Shown here piece after piece: positions 9,832 to 20,984 of a DNA stretch of 64,000 nucleotides. Below the pieces are notes generated by a model, which saw only the letters and a program-made list of their open reading frames with translations, made no database searches and was not told the DNA's origin. The DNA lies in assembly GCA_028336925.1 (NCBI GenBank), contig JAOKVV010000007.1, positions 1 through 64,000 of the forward strand, given 5' to 3'. Position numbers and translations under genes: made by a program. How positions within the stretch are numbered: the first letter of the stretch is position 1; the number at the start of each line of letters is the position of its first letter. The stretch is from Vicingaceae bacterium. Lineage in GTDB: Bacteria; Bacteroidota; Bacteroidia; Flavobacteriales_E; Vicingaceae.

Positions 9832-10204
9832 AAAGCTAGGTTTTTACGCTCTCATCTTAGCTTATTTTGCCGGGGGTGTAAATCATTTTGTAGATCCTGA
9901 TATTTATTGGCCCCTTATACCTCCTTATCTAGTTTATATTAAAGAACTGAATTTATTGAGTGGTGCCGCTGAAGTAGTTTTAGCGATAGGATTACTGTTT
10001 CATTCAATGAGAAAGTGGTCGGTATATGGTATTGTATTAATGCTAATTGCCTTTTTACCCTCACATATCTACTTTATTCAAATGGGAAGTTGTATTTCAG
10101 ATTCCATCTGTTTTGACCCTTGGGTAGCTTGGGTCCGACTTATAATTGTTCACCCTCTATTAATGTATTGGGCTTTTATTTACCGTAATTATTCGCTTAA
10201 ATGA
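9800..10204 (+). CDS. DoxX-like membrane protein
   Basis: 134 aa; YFAGGVNHFVDPDIYWPLIPPYL...LLSGAAEVVLAIGLLF, 4 TM DoxX-like pattern; overlaps upstream ORF by 32 bp. Confidence 0.7.
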   Translation: MKQPNGNSLPKKLGFYALILAYFAGGVNHFVDPDIYWPLIPPYLVYIKELNLLSGAAEVVLAIGLLFHSMRKWSVYGIVLMLIAFLPSHIYFIQMGSCISDSICFDPWVAWVRLIIVHPLLMYWAFIYRNYSLK

Positions 10205-10617
10205 CGATAGATATAGCAAGAGTTATAATAGATTTTGGCGCTGTGGTTCTGATATGGATGGTCCAGTTAGTGGTTTATCCAAGCTTTACCTACTTTCAAA
10301 AAAAGGAATTGATGGATTGGCATTTGCTCTATACCAACAGGATAACTTATATAGTTGCGCCTATCATGTTTATTCAAAGTGGTGTTATTACTTACCAATC
10401 TTGGATACATTTTAGTATATTGAATGGTATCTCAGTTTTAATATGCCTAAGCCTTTGGCTGTTTACTTTTTTAGAAGCTGTTCCTTTGCATCATCAAATA
10501 GATTTAGGAAATGAAGTGGAGCGTTCTGCCAAAAAACTGGTTCAGATTAATAAAAAACGGGCTGCATTATGGACGATACTTTTTATAATTTCCTTGGGAC
10601 AATTGGTATTGGTTTAA
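10201..10617 (+). CDS. small 4-TM membrane protein, unknown function
   Basis: 138 aa, four hydrophobic segments, 4-bp overlap with the DoxX-like gene. Confidence 0.65.
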   Translation: MTIDIARVIIDFGAVVLIWMVQLVVYPSFTYFQKKELMDWHLLYTNRITYIVAPIMFIQSGVITYQSWIHFSILNGISVLICLSLWLFTFLEAVPLHHQIDLGNEVERSAKKLVQINKKRAALWTILFIISLGQLVLV

Positions 10618-10881
10618 TTATGAGGTTGCGTCTTTCTCAATGAACGAATTATTTATAAGTGATTAACTTTTGATTTTTTTAATAGTATCATAGATGATAA
10701 GCTTATTTCGCATGCCTTAATAGATTAGGAATACTAATAATGATCGGTGCAATCATCCACATTCTATGTAAAGTCTACCGAGAACTTACAACAGACTTCA
10801 ATTAGGTATAGTAATCAGTTTTTTTACAGGATTAAACTTGATTATTCAACTGTTGATTAATGCATTAATGAATTGTAGTCT

Positions 10882-11553
10882 TCAAAAATTAAGACTCTTC
10901 AATCCTTCAATAGTCGTTTCTGGATTTTTAGACCCAAAAACATAACTACCAGCCACTAGAACGTCTGCTCCACAAGCAACTAATTCAGCAGCATTCTTAT
11001 CACTAACTCCACCATCAATTTCGATCAATGCAGAGCTATTCTTTTTAGTTATTAATGCTTTAAGTGCTTTTATTTTATCGTAGGTATTTTCTATAAATGA
11101 TTGCCCACCAAATCCTGGGTTTACTGACATTAAACATACTAAATCAATATCTTGGATAATATCTTCCAATAAATTGATAGGGGTATGCGGATTTAATGCC
11201 ACTCCCGCCTTCATTCCTTCAGCCTTTATAGCTTGAATAGTTCTATGAAGATGTGGGCAAGCCTCGTAATGTACCGTTAGAATATCTGCACCTGCAGCTT
11301 TAAAATCTTTGATGTACTTATCTGGCTCTACAATCATCAAGTGCACATCAAACGTTTTGGTAGCATGCTTTTTAATTGCTTTTATAACGGGTAGACCAAA
11401 TGAAATATTAGGAACAAATACACCATCCATCACATCTATATGGTAATAGTCAGCTTTACTGTTATTGATTAATTCACAAGCAGGTAAAAGATTAGCAAAG
11501 TCTGCTGATAAGATAGAAGGGGCTACTAAGTGGGTCATGGTGTTTTTTTGCAA
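10882..11553 (-). CDS. rpe: ribulose-phosphate 3-epimerase
   Basis: 223 aa; APSILSADFANL, HIDVMDGVFVPNISFG, MSVNPGFGGQSFI, EIDGGVSDKN. Confidence 0.96.
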   Translation of the reverse strand: MQKNTMTHLVAPSILSADFANLLPACELINNSKADYYHIDVMDGVFVPNISFGLPVIKAIKKHATKTFDVHLMIVEPDKYIKDFKAAGADILTVHYEACPHLHRTIQAIKAEGMKAGVALNPHTPINLLEDIIQDIDLVCLMSVNPGFGGQSFIENTYDKIKALKALITKKNSSALIEIDGGVSDKNAAELVACGADVLVAGSYVFGSKNPETTIEGLKSLNF

Positions 11554-11564
11554 AGGTACTATTC

Positions 11565-11608
11565 CAAAAAGAAAAATCCCTTCTCAGTATTAAATGAAAA
11601 GGGATTTC
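11565..11608 (-). terminator. Rho-independent terminator of the sigma factor gene
   Basis: aaatccctt / aagggattt inverted repeat, T-rich 3' on the minus strand. Confidence 0.7.
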
Positions 11609-11615
11609 TTTGTAT

Positions 11616-12482
11616 TTATCCGAGGTAAACTTTCAAATTCTTGCAGCGTGTATTAAGTCTTAACCTCCGAATTGCTTTTTCTTTTATTTGACGAACTCGT
11701 TCCCTTGTTAAATCAAAAATATCGCCTATTTCTTCTAATGATAATGGCTGTTTACCCGCTAGACCAAAATAAAGCCGAATTACATCAGCTTCACGAGATG
11801 TTAAGGTAGTGAGTGTTCGTTCTATTTCATTCTTTAGTGATTCTCTTATCAAAATATCGTCAGGACAAGGGGTAGAATTATTAATCATTAAGTCTGACAT
11901 ATTACTGCTGTCATCATCTGATGAAATGGGAGCATCTATACTCACATGCTTCCCTGAATGTCGAAAGTTTTCATTTACATCGCTCGTAGTCAAATCTAAC
12001 ACATCGGCGATTTCATCATGCGATGGTTCTCTTTCATATTTTTGCTCTAATTCAGAAAAGGCTCTTTTAATTTTGTTTATTGAGCCAATTTTGTTCAAAG
12101 GCAGTCTTACAATTCTTGCTTGTTCGGCTAAAGCTTGAAGTATGGATTGCCTGATCCACCACACTGCGTAGGAGATAAATTTAAAGCCTCTAGTTTCATC
12201 AAATCTCTGAGCAGCTTTAATTAATCCTAAGTTTCCTTCATTTATTAAGTCTGGCAAGCTTAATCCTTGATTTTGGTATTGCTTTGATACAGAAACTACG
12301 AAACGCAAGTTAGCTTTAGTTAGTTTTTCAAGTGCAATTTGATCACCTTGTTTTATTCTTATGGCCAATTCCACTTCTTCATCAGCAGTAATTAATTCTA
12401 CTCTGCCTATTTCTTGTAAATATTTGTCAAGAGAAACAGTTTCCCTATTGGTAACCTTTTTCGTAATTTTTAATTGACGCAT
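11616..12482 (-). CDS. rpoD: primary RNA polymerase sigma factor (sigma-70, no region 1.1)
   Basis: 288 aa; [37 protein letters not shown] and [28 protein letters not shown]. Confidence 0.95.
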   Translation of the reverse strand: MRQLKITKKVTNRETVSLDKYLQEIGRVELITADEEVELAIRIKQGDQIALEKLTKANLRFVVSVSKQYQNQGLSLPDLINEGNLGLIKAAQRFDETRGFKFISYAVWWIRQSILQALAEQARIVRLPLNKIGSINKIKRAFSELEQKYEREPSHDEIADVLDLTTSDVNENFRHSGKHVSIDAPISSDDDSSNMSDLMINNSTPCPDDILIRESLKNEIERTLTTLTSREADVIRLYFGLAGKQPLSLEEIGDIFDLTRERVRQIKEKAIRRLRLNTRCKNLKVYLG

Positions 12483-12585
12483 GAAAGAAAATAATTTAAG
12501 ATTATTACTTAGTCCTGATTCGAAAACGAATGCCCATAAATTTAACGAAAATTAACGCTCAAAAAACATGCGTACGTATTTTATG

Positions 12586-12593
12586 CAAAAATA
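12586..12593 (-). promoter_or_regulatory. -7 element TATTTTTG upstream of the sigma factor gene
   Basis: Minus strand reads TATTTTTG, matching TAnnTTTG. Confidence 0.5.
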
Positions 12594-12638
12594 GTTTATC
12601 GAATGAATGAAATACTTAAAATATGTTACGTTAGTGGC

Positions 12639-12672
12639 AAAAAAAAGAGGCTAACCAATTGGCTAGCCTCTG
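12639..12672 (-). terminator. Rho-independent terminator of pnp
   Basis: gaggctagcc-aa-ttggttagcctc hairpin followed by a T8 run on the minus strand. Confidence 0.85.
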
Positions 12673-12692
12673 TAAATAAAAGGGCTAAAAAC

Positions 12693-14837
12693 TTAGTTTT
12701 TAGCTTCTTCTTTTTCTGGTTTTGATAAAAGAGCTTTTCTTGATAGTTTTAGCTTCTTCGTTTTTGGATCAATTGCAATTAATTTCACCTCTACGATTTG
12801 ACCTTCTTTCAATTCGTCTTCTACTTTTTCAACTTTGTGGTGAGCAATTTCAGAGATGTGTAATAAACCATCTTGACCCGGAATTACTTCTACAAAAGCA
12901 CCAAAAGCAACGATAGACTTTACTTTTCCTTTGTAAACTTCGCCTACTTCAGGAACAGCTGTAATTGCTTTAATTCGTGCTAATGCATCTTGAGCGCCAA
13001 CACCATCAGTAGATACGATGTCTATAACTCCTCTACCATCTACTTCTTCTAATACGATAGTTGTACCCGTTTCTTCTTGGATAGACTGAATAATTTTTCC
13101 GCCTGGTCCGATTACTGCTCCAATCATTTCTTTAGGAATAGTAATCTGAATAATACGAGGTGCATTCGTTTTGTAATCTTCTCTTGGAGCAGAAAGCGTT
13201 TTCATCATCTCACCTAAGATATGCATACGTCCTTCTTTCGCTTGATTAAGCGCTTGCTCTAAAATTTCATAAGATAAACCTTCTACTTTAATATCCATCT
13301 GACAAGCAGTGATACCATCTTTCGTTCCGGTTACTTTAAAGTCCATATCTCCTAAGTGATCTTCATCTCCTAAGATATCAGATAAGATGGCAAAGTTGCC
13401 ATCTTTACCGCTAATTAATCCCATAGCGATACCACTCACTGGCTTCTTCATTTTCACACCTGCATCCATCAATGCCAATGTTCCTGCACATACAGTTGCC
13501 ATTGAAGATGAACCATTAGATTCTAAAATGTCAGAAACAACACGAATTGTATAAGGATTCTCGTTTCCTGTTGGAATCATTGGCTTCAAAGCTCTCATTG
13601 CTAAGTTACCGTGACCAACTTCTCTTCTACCTGGCCCTCTATTTGGACGAGTCTCTCCTGTAGAGAACGACGGGAAGTTATAGTGTAAAATAAATTTATC
13701 AGAACCTTCAAATAAAGCAGCATCAATACGTTGCTCATCTAATTTAGTTCCTAACGTTACCGAAGTTAACGATTGAGTTTCACCTCTTGTAAACACAGCA
13801 GAACCATGAGATCCTGGTAAGTAATCTACTTCTGACCATATTGGACGAATATCAGTGCTCTTACGACCATCTAATCTTACTTTTTCATTTAAAACTGCAT
13901 CTCTTACAGCTTCTTTTTCTACATCATGGAAATATTTTCCAATCAAGAATTTATTCTCAGCGACAGTAGTTTCATCCAAAGTTGCAACAAAATTTTCTTT
14001 CGCTTCTTTAAATAAACGAGCTCTCTCATATTTATCGGCTAATCCATTCTTTGCAATATCATAGCAAGGCTGGTAACAAGCAGCTTCGATTTGCTTCAAC
14101 AAATCTTCGTTACTTTTTTCGTGGTTATACTCACGCTTTACTTTTGCCTTTTCAATTTGTGCCGCTAATTGATTAATTCCTTCTAATTGAATTCTAATCT
14201 TATCGTGAGCCAGTTTGATTGCTTCTAACATTTCTGCTTCAGAAACTTCTAGCATTTCACCTTCTACCATTACTACACTATCCATAGTTGCAGCAACCAT
14301 AATATCGATATCAGCAGACTTCATTTGAGAGAACGTTGGATTAGTAATCCATTCTCCATTGATTCTTACTACTCGTACTTCTGAAATTGGTCCGTTAAAC
14401 GGAATATCTGAAACTGCTAATGCAGCAGATGCAGCTAAACATGCTAATGCATCAGGTTGCGTGTCGTTTCCTGCAGATATTAAAGATATTTGTAATTGTG
14501 TATCCGCGTGATAATTACTTGGAAATAATGGACGTAAAGCTCTATCTACTAATCTACAAACTAATATTTCATAATCTGATGATCTTGTTTCACGCTTTAA
14601 AAATCCACCTGGGAATTTTCCTGCAGCGGAGAATTTCTCTCTGTAATCTACCATTAATGGCATAAAATCAACATCTTCGCCTGCGGTTTTTGCTGAAACT
14701 ACTGTTGCTAATAACATGGTATCACCCTGCTTTACAACTACAGCACCGTCTGCTTGTTTTGCTAATCTTCCTGTTTCGATTGTAATGACCGTGCCATTAC
14801 CTAAATCGATTGTTTGTTCAAATCCTAATTGTGACAT
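12693..14837 (-). CDS. pnp: polyribonucleotide nucleotidyltransferase (PNPase)
   Basis: 714 aa with RNase PH duplicates, KH ([15 protein letters not shown]) and S1 ([30 protein letters not shown]). Confidence 0.97.
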   Translation of the reverse strand: MSQLGFEQTIDLGNGTVITIETGRLAKQADGAVVVKQGDTMLLATVVSAKTAGEDVDFMPLMVDYREKFSAAGKFPGGFLKRETRSSDYEILVCRLVDRALRPLFPSNYHADTQLQISLISAGNDTQPDALACLAASAALAVSDIPFNGPISEVRVVRINGEWITNPTFSQMKSADIDIMVAATMDSVVMVEGEMLEVSEAEMLEAIKLAHDKIRIQLEGINQLAAQIEKAKVKREYNHEKSNEDLLKQIEAACYQPCYDIAKNGLADKYERARLFKEAKENFVATLDETTVAENKFLIGKYFHDVEKEAVRDAVLNEKVRLDGRKSTDIRPIWSEVDYLPGSHGSAVFTRGETQSLTSVTLGTKLDEQRIDAALFEGSDKFILHYNFPSFSTGETRPNRGPGRREVGHGNLAMRALKPMIPTGNENPYTIRVVSDILESNGSSSMATVCAGTLALMDAGVKMKKPVSGIAMGLISGKDGNFAILSDILGDEDHLGDMDFKVTGTKDGITACQMDIKVEGLSYEILEQALNQAKEGRMHILGEMMKTLSAPREDYKTNAPRIIQITIPKEMIGAVIGPGGKIIQSIQEETGTTIVLEEVDGRGVIDIVSTDGVGAQDALARIKAITAVPEVGEVYKGKVKSIVAFGAFVEVIPGQDGLLHISEIAHHKVEKVEDELKEGQIVEVKLIAIDPKTKKLKLSRKALLSKPEKEEAKN

Positions 14838-14869
14838 AATTTATTGTTTTCTTTTGTCAGTTGATAAAT

Positions 14870-14900
14870 AAAAAAAAGGGGACATGTATAAACAGTCCCC
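14870..14900 (-). terminator. terminator/attenuator between rpsO and pnp
   Basis: Minus strand ggggactgtttatacatgtcccc followed by a T run. Confidence 0.6.
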
Positions 14901-14944
14901 CAATAGAATCTTATAGAATGTATGTTAAAGATTTACTCAAGAAA

Positions 14945-15214
14945 TTATTTTCTAATTCCTAAATCTTTAATTAACTCTCTGTATTTGTTAATGTCTTTGT
15001 TTTTTAAGTAATCTAAAAGATTTCTTCTTTTACCTACTAATCTTACTAACGAACGCTCAGTGTTAAAATCTTTGTGATTTCTTTTTAAATGCTCAGTAAG
15101 GTGGCTAATACGGTGCGTAAAAAGCGCTATCTGACCTTCAGTAGAACCTGTATTTGTTTTCTTCTCTCCGTATTTTTCGAAAAATCCTTCTTTAATTTCA
15201 GTTGTAAGATACAT
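14945..15214 (-). CDS. rpsO: 30S ribosomal protein S15
   Basis: 89 aa; GSTEGQIALFTHRISHLTEHLKRNHKDFNTERSLVRLVGKRRNLLDYLK. Confidence 0.97.
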   Translation of the reverse strand: MYLTTEIKEGFFEKYGEKKTNTGSTEGQIALFTHRISHLTEHLKRNHKDFNTERSLVRLVGKRRNLLDYLKNKDINKYRELIKDLGIRK

Positions 15215-15248
15215 ATCTAATCTTTTATTCTTGTAAATTTTAAGGGTG

Positions 15249-15256
15249 CAAATGTA
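15249..15256 (-). promoter_or_regulatory. -7 element TACATTTG upstream of rpsO
   Basis: Minus strand TACATTTG matches TAnnTTTG, 35 bp upstream of the start codon. Confidence 0.5.
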
Positions 15257-15287
15257 ATAATATTATTTAATATTTTACTTTTTAAGC

Positions 15288-16151
15288 TTAATTTTTAAAT
15301 AAATTCAACACTTGATTTAATTTTGTTTTTAATTGCTTTCTATTCACGATAAAGTCAAGGAAACCGTGCTCCAAAAGGAATTCCGAAGTTTGGAAATCTT
15401 TCGGTAAATCTTTACCTATCGTTTCTTTTACTACTCTTGGTCCGGCAAAACCAATTAAGGCACCTGGTTCTGCAATATTAATATCGCCAAGCATTGCAAA
15501 AGAAGCTGTAATTCCTCCAGTTGTAGGATCAGTTAATAGCGATATATAAGGAATACCTGCTTTTGATAATTGTGAAAGTTTTGCAGATGTTTTAGCCATC
15601 TGCATTAATGAAAATGCTGCTTCCATCATTCTAGCTCCACCTGACTTTGAGATCATCATAAATGGAACCTTATGCTCCAACGAATAGTCAATTGCTCTGG
15701 CTATTTTTTCACCAACCACAGACCCCATAGAACCTCCAATAAAAGCAAAGTCCATCGCTGCAACAACCAATGTGTTTTCGCCAACTTCACCAACGGCTGT
15801 TCTTACAGCATCCTTTAGTTTCGTTTTCTTCTGTGTTGCTTTTAGTCGATCGGTGTATTTCTTGGTATCCGTAAATTTTAACGGATCTCCTGAGGTCATA
15901 TCTGGGTTTAATTCCAAACATTTTCCATCGTTAAATAAGATTTGAAAATACTCCTCAGAACTTGCTCTTTCGTGATAACCACACTCCTCACAAACCTTTT
16001 GGTTTTCTAAATGGTCGTTGTTAGGTACTACGTGTTTACATTTCGGACAGCTATACCACAATCCTTCAGGTAATTCCTTTTTTTCCTTAGTAGGAGTTAA
16101 GATACCTTCTTTTATTCTTTTGAACCAACTCATTTGCTCTTCTGCCTCCAA
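15288..16151 (-). CDS. accD: acetyl-CoA carboxylase carboxyltransferase subunit beta
   Basis: 287 aa; zinc ribbon (CPKC...CEECGYH) and [30 protein letters not shown]. Confidence 0.96.
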   Translation of the reverse strand: MEAEEQMSWFKRIKEGILTPTKEKKELPEGLWYSCPKCKHVVPNNDHLENQKVCEECGYHERASSEEYFQILFNDGKCLELNPDMTSGDPLKFTDTKKYTDRLKATQKKTKLKDAVRTAVGEVGENTLVVAAMDFAFIGGSMGSVVGEKIARAIDYSLEHKVPFMMISKSGGARMMEAAFSLMQMAKTSAKLSQLSKAGIPYISLLTDPTTGGITASFAMLGDINIAEPGALIGFAGPRVVKETIGKDLPKDFQTSEFLLEHGFLDFIVNRKQLKTKLNQVLNLFKN

Positions 16152-16156
16152 AATTT

Positions 16157-17215
16157 TTAGCTTATGGTAATATCATTCGATAGGTAAACATCTTGAATAG
16201 AATTCAATAATTGAATGCCTTCATTCATTGGTTTTTGGAAAGCTTTTCTTCCCGAAATTAAACCATGTCCACCTGCTCTTTTGTTGATTACAGCTGTAAT
16301 AACTGCTTCTGATAAATCTGATGCTCCCGCTGATGCACCACCTGAATTAATTAATCCGTTTCTACCCATGTAGCAGTTAGCTACTTGGTATCGGCATAAA
16401 TCAATTGGGTGATCAGTAGTTAATTCAGAATATACTTGTTTATGTGTTTTTCCAAAGTTAATGGCATTGTATCCGCCATTATTAGTTGGTAACTTTTGTT
16501 TAATAATATCTGCTTGTATCGTTACTCCTAAGTGATTTGCTTGAGCAGTAATGTCAGTAGCAGTATGGTAATCTACGCCATCTTTTTTGAAACCGGGGTT
16601 TCTAAGGTAGCACCATAAGATAGTTGCCATTCCTAATTCATGAGCTCGTTCAAATGCTTGAGCTATTTCTACGATTTGACGATTACTATCATCAGAACCA
16701 AAGTAAATGGTAGCTCCAACCGCTGTTGCTCCTAAATTCCAGGCTTCATCAACTGAACCAAATGAAATTTGAGAATATGTTTCAGGGTAGGTTAAAAATT
16801 CATTGTGATTTAATTTCACAATAAATGGAATTTTATGTGCGTATTTTCTTGAATTTGCTGCTAAAACACCAAATGTAGAAGCTACTGCATTACAACCACC
16901 TTCTATGGCTAGTTTTACAATATTTTCAGGGTCAAAGAAAATCGGGTTTGGTGCAAAAGACGCACCTGCTGAATGTTCTATACCTTGATCTACAGGAAGA
17001 ATACTTACATATCCAGTATTTGCTAATCGGCCATGACCGTAAAGCGCTTGTAAACTTCTTAAAACCTGAGGATTTCTATTTGTATCTTTAAAAGATCGAT
17101 CAATAAAATCTGCACCAGGTAGGTGCAGTAAATCTTTGCTTATGGTCTTGCACTCGTGGTTCAAAAGATGTTCGGCATCTTTTCCTAGTAAGTCTACAAT
17201 ATTGCTATAGGACAT
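16157..17215 (-). CDS. fbaB: class I fructose-bisphosphate aldolase (DhnA-type)
   Basis: 352 aa; [41 protein letters not shown]. Confidence 0.92.
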   Translation of the reverse strand: MSYSNIVDLLGKDAEHLLNHECKTISKDLLHLPGADFIDRSFKDTNRNPQVLRSLQALYGHGRLANTGYVSILPVDQGIEHSAGASFAPNPIFFDPENIVKLAIEGGCNAVASTFGVLAANSRKYAHKIPFIVKLNHNEFLTYPETYSQISFGSVDEAWNLGATAVGATIYFGSDDSNRQIVEIAQAFERAHELGMATILWCYLRNPGFKKDGVDYHTATDITAQANHLGVTIQADIIKQKLPTNNGGYNAINFGKTHKQVYSELTTDHPIDLCRYQVANCYMGRNGLINSGGASAGASDLSEAVITAVINKRAGGHGLISGRKAFQKPMNEGIQLLNSIQDVYLSNDITIS

Positions 17216-17252
17216 CTGGTTTTCTTTTAAAGATTGTTTTAATACAGGAGCA

Positions 17253-17281
17253 CAAAACTAATAAAATTATAAAAGATGCAA
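17253..17281 (-). promoter_or_regulatory. Bacteroidetes-type promoter TTG-N18-TAGTTTTG for the class I aldolase
   Basis: Minus strand ttgcatcttttataattttatTAGTTTTG upstream of 17215. Confidence 0.65.
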
Positions 17282-17325
17282 CTTTTGTTCGCAGCTTAAA
17301 TTGTTTGTTTTATTAACTTGTTAGC

Positions 17326-18345
17326 TCATTTTATCATAGATAATGCTGTTTCGGTTGTTTCTAAGGTTTTTGATGGTAAATTTAAATGCGTTACAAATCG
17401 TATTTTTGAATGCCCCATTTTAACGGCTTTTATTCCTTGTTGATTCAATTGTTCAAGTAAATCTTCTGTTTTGTAGTTATTTGTGTGCTCAAAAATAATA
17501 ATGTTGGTATCAATAGGAGCGACCGATTTTACAAACGACTGTCCTTTTAAAACCTCACCAATGGATGTGGCGAGTTGATGGTCATCCTTTAATCCGGATA
17601 TATTATTTTTTAACGCAAACAATCCTGCTGCAGCGATATAGCCAGTTTGTCGCATTCCACCTCCTAAAATTTTACGTATTCTTCTTGATTTCTTTATAAA
17701 ATCTGCTTTACCTAATAATAAGGAACCAACTGGTGCACCTAATCCTTTTGACAAACAAATTGAAATGGAATCGAAGTACTTGCCATAGTCTTTTTCTGTT
17801 TCAGTGGTTTCTATGAGTGCATTAAATAATCGAGCTCCATCCAGATGCAAAGGAATGTGATGTTGATCGCAAATAGCTTTGATTTTTTTAATTTCTTCAA
17901 AATCGTAATAACACCCACCACCCTTATTTACCGTATTTTCCAAGGAGACCAATTGTGTAATTGGAGCGTGTATATCATCCGGGTTTATATTGGCTGTTAC
18001 TTGGTCTGCTGTAATTCTACCGTTGTTACCTTTTAACAATCGTGTAGATAATCCTGAATTAAATCCAATTCCTCCGCCTTCATAATGATAGATATGCGAT
18101 AAATCTCCACAAATAACTTCACCGGGACTGTTTGTATGAACTTTTATAGCGATTTGATTCGTCATGGTTCCTGAAGGGCAAAAAAGTGCGGCTTCCATTC
18201 CAAATAGCTCTGCTGCATAGTTTTCTAATTCTATTGTAGTTGGGTCATCACCCAACACATCGTCACCAACAGGGGCTGAAATCATGGCTTTTAGCATTTT
18301 TTCAGTTGGTTGAGTTACCGTATCGCTCCGAAAATCAATTATCAT
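17326..18345 (-). CDS. ltaE: low-specificity L-threonine aldolase family protein
   Basis: 339 aa; IDFRSDTVTQPTEKML, FCPSGTMTNQIAIKVH, LHLDGARLFNA, SICLSKGLGAPVGS. Confidence 0.93.
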   Translation of the reverse strand: MIIDFRSDTVTQPTEKMLKAMISAPVGDDVLGDDPTTIELENYAAELFGMEAALFCPSGTMTNQIAIKVHTNSPGEVICGDLSHIYHYEGGGIGFNSGLSTRLLKGNNGRITADQVTANINPDDIHAPITQLVSLENTVNKGGGCYYDFEEIKKIKAICDQHHIPLHLDGARLFNALIETTETEKDYGKYFDSISICLSKGLGAPVGSLLLGKADFIKKSRRIRKILGGGMRQTGYIAAAGLFALKNNISGLKDDHQLATSIGEVLKGQSFVKSVAPIDTNIIIFEHTNNYKTEDLLEQLNQQGIKAVKMGHSKIRFVTHLNLPSKTLETTETALSMIK

Positions 18346-18386
18346 ATATTTGTCTCTTTATTTTATAACTGCCAATTTACTGAGCT

Positions 18387-19097
18387 ATGCGCTTAATACC
18401 TTTATTTATCCTTTTTTTATTTTCAACAATCGTTATAGCGCAAAAAGAAGAAGTAGACGAATACAATCGAAATTTAGACGACCTAACCATTCCTAAAAAA
18501 GGGCCCAATAAATCAAAATATACGCATGCCTTTTTGGCTTATGGTTTTCTTGTAGGCTCATCAGAAGGGGATAGCTCTTCTTTAAAATATGGTAATTCAT
18601 CCACCTTTAGTGTGGGATTTAGAAATAAATACCGATTATCCAAGTTTTATGAACTGGGGTTTGATTTTTCTTACTTACGAACTCGCTTTTTACCTGTTCA
18701 AGATTCAGCTAAAAATGTTCCTAATAGAGAGCTGCATGATAAAGAAATGCTAGGTATAAATGCCTTAGAACTTTTGCTTTTTAACCGATTTAAATTTAAG
18801 AATAAGGTACATTCGGCAGGCATCTTTTTAGATTTAGGAGCTTATTTTAATTGGAATTACAGAACTGTTCATTACCGAAGAAATGATAAAGCTGTGACAG
18901 GCTCTAAAGAGACATTGGTTAAAGATTATCACCTCGATTATATGACGGATTACGCTTACGGAGTTTCAGTTCGCCTAGGATTTAATCGCTTTGCTATCGA
19001 CGTCCGATACCGACTGTCAGACGTGTTTGAAGGAAATAACAATTATGGTGAATTTCCTAATATGACTATTGGGCTTCAGTTAGGATTACATCAGTAA
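18387..19097 (+). CDS. outer-membrane beta-barrel-like protein, unknown function
   Basis: 236 aa; signal peptide and alternating aromatic strands. Confidence 0.65.
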   Translation: MRLIPLFILFLFSTIVIAQKEEVDEYNRNLDDLTIPKKGPNKSKYTHAFLAYGFLVGSSEGDSSSLKYGNSSTFSVGFRNKYRLSKFYELGFDFSYLRTRFLPVQDSAKNVPNRELHDKEMLGINALELLLFNRFKFKNKVHSAGIFLDLGAYFNWNYRTVHYRRNDKAVTGSKETLVKDYHLDYMTDYAYGVSVRLGFNRFAIDVRYRLSDVFEGNNNYGEFPNMTIGLQLGLHQ

Positions 19098-19099
19098 AC

Positions 19100-19405
19100 C
19101 TACAATCCCATTCCCGGAAGAAAACCTTTAGCGGCTCCTGCCATTTCGGCATCGGATACATCTTCTGCTTTTGCTAAAGCTTTGTTTAGAGCAATCATAG
19201 TCAAGTCTTCAATTTGCTCTTTATCTCCCTCTGCCATAAGTTCATTACTAATGGTGATAGAAGTTACTTTTTTATTGGCAGTTACTACCACTTTAACCAT
19301 TCCACCTTCAGCATCTCCATCAACGCTTATGGAGTCTAATCTTTTTTTAATTTTTTCTGTTTGTTGCTTCATTTCTTGCAACTTACCCATCATATCTCCA
19401 AACAT
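19100..19405 (-). CDS. YbaB/EbfC family nucleoid-associated protein
   Basis: 101 aa; MFGDMMGKLQEMKQQTEKIKKRLDSISVDGDAEGGMVKVVVTANKKVTSI. Confidence 0.92.
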   Translation of the reverse strand: MFGDMMGKLQEMKQQTEKIKKRLDSISVDGDAEGGMVKVVVTANKKVTSITISNELMAEGDKEQIEDLTMIALNKALAKAEDVSDAEMAGAAKGFLPGMGL

Positions 19406-19408
19406 AAC

Positions 19409-19594
19409 TCAGTCTTTTTCTTTGTCTTCGAATTTTTTACCAATAACGTAAATAGAAACTAACCAAACTAGGCAACCACCTAGGGCGGTGTATTTGGTAA
19501 TTGTGCTATCGCCACCAAACACAAAAAAACTAATCCCAATCAATCCAAAAAGTATGATCGCTACAATGCCTTTTACCTGGTCTTTTCTATACAT
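19409..19594 (-). CDS. small 2-TM membrane protein
   Basis: 61 aa ORF 3 bp upstream of ybaB on the same strand, two hydrophobic segments. Confidence 0.5.
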   Translation of the reverse strand: MYRKDQVKGIVAIILFGLIGISFFVFGGDSTITKYTALGGCLVWLVSIYVIGKKFEDKEKD

Positions 19595-19670
19595 AGTTGC
19601 AAATTTAGTAAACTAAAACACTATTAAAGCCTACTCATTTTAATTACTTTTGGTAGTCAAATATAATTTT

Positions 19671-20864
19671 ATGAATATTATCCTTTTCGACGATCATTAC
19701 AGAACTGAATTGCTGCCACTTACTTTTATGCGGACTGCTGCACAACTTAGAATAGGAATAGATACTTTAGCCGAAAAGTGGGGCAGGTTACTTGCAGAAG
19801 AAATAGAAACAGGAGCTGCTGAAATCTCATATTTAACAGAGGATTATCTATCTGAAAAGTTTGGAGTCTGTTACAGCGCTGAAAATATTTATATCAATGC
19901 ACGAATAATTCCAACGATTGAACTATTGGAATCGATTAAGAAGCTTCAAGAAAAGGAAGTATTATTCTTAAACGATGAAATCATCGCATTTAAATCTGTT
20001 GAAGAGCTTTCTTACACGGAAGTTCAAGAAATAGAAGGAACAAAATTAGTTGAATTTGATCTATTATTAATTCATCATTGGAGCGATTTGTTTATACACA
20101 ATGGGGAAGTTTTAGTAGCTGATTTTAATCAAATTACTGAAGGTAGAATCTCTGAACCAATTGAAGAATCTAATCGAGTAATAGGTGATAATAAGTTGAT
20201 CTTTATTGAATCAGGGGCTTCAGTGGAAACGGCCATTTTAAATACGAAGAATGGACCGATTTATATAGGAGTAAATGCAGAAATAATGGAGGGAAGTATT
20301 GTGCGTGGGCCTTTTGCTATGGGAGAGGAATCTACCTTAAAATGTGCTTCTAAAATTTATGGGCCTACTACATTAGGTCCGCATTGTAAAGTAGGAGGAG
20401 AGGTCAATAATTCCATCCTGACGGGTTTTTCCAATAAAGGGCATGAAGGCTTTTTGGGTAACTCCGTGATTGGGGAATGGTGTAATTTAGGAGCAGATAC
20501 CAATAATTCTAATCTAAAGAATAACTACAGTTCAGTAAGTTGTTACAACTATACCACTGAAAAAATGGAGGACACCAGTTTGCAATTTTGTGGATTAGTG
20601 ATGGGCGATCATGCTAAAAGTGGAATAAACACCATGTTTAATACAGGAACTGTGATAGGTGTTTGTGCTAATGTTTTTGGTGGTGGATTTCCTTTGAAAC
20701 ACATTCCAAGTTTTAGTTGGGGTGGAAGTGATGGTTTTGAAAAATTTCGATTAGATAAAGCTTATGAAGTAGCACAGCGAATGATGGAACGCAGAGGAAT
20801 GGATTTATCTGTAGAAGAGGAACAGATATTGAAATTCATTTTTGAGCATTCAGAAATTGATTAA
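19671..20864 (+). CDS. GlmU-like putative sugar-1-phosphate nucleotidyltransferase
   Basis: ORF track start 19650; MNIILFDDHYRTELLPLTFMRTAAQLRIGIDTLAEKW at 19671 is the likely start; left-handed beta-helix hexapeptides (GPFAMGEESTLKCASKIYGPTTLGPHCKVGGEV). Confidence 0.88.
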   Translation: MNIILFDDHYRTELLPLTFMRTAAQLRIGIDTLAEKWGRLLAEEIETGAAEISYLTEDYLSEKFGVCYSAENIYINARIIPTIELLESIKKLQEKEVLFLNDEIIAFKSVEELSYTEVQEIEGTKLVEFDLLLIHHWSDLFIHNGEVLVADFNQITEGRISEPIEESNRVIGDNKLIFIESGASVETAILNTKNGPIYIGVNAEIMEGSIVRGPFAMGEESTLKCASKIYGPTTLGPHCKVGGEVNNSILTGFSNKGHEGFLGNSVIGEWCNLGADTNNSNLKNNYSSVSCYNYTTEKMEDTSLQFCGLVMGDHAKSGINTMFNTGTVIGVCANVFGGGFPLKHIPSFSWGGSDGFEKFRLDKAYEVAQRMMERRGMDLSVEEEQILKFIFEHSEID

Positions 20865-20891
20865 TTTGACAATATTGCCGATTAACTAAAT

Positions 20892-20907
20892 TGGCACAAC
20901 CCTTGAA
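20892..20907 (+). promoter_or_regulatory. candidate sigma-54-like (-24/-12) promoter upstream of lon
   Basis: TGGCACAACCCTTGAA: GG/TTG spacing as in TGGCACRN4TTGCW; mismatch at the -12 C. Confidence 0.4.
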
Positions 20908-20984
20908 TAATGGGGTGAAAGAATTAGAATAAGGCGGAGAACATAATTTTTCTGCCATTATGACTAAAAAGAGAAAGGATATAC

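Noticed and set aside
10618-10881. Possible decayed gene or ncRNA in the gap before rpe
   Set aside because: Only very short ORFs and no convincing secondary structure or family remnant visible by eye.
11809-12138. 109-aa plus-strand ORF
   Set aside because: Antisense to the primary sigma factor gene; low-complexity shadow ORF.
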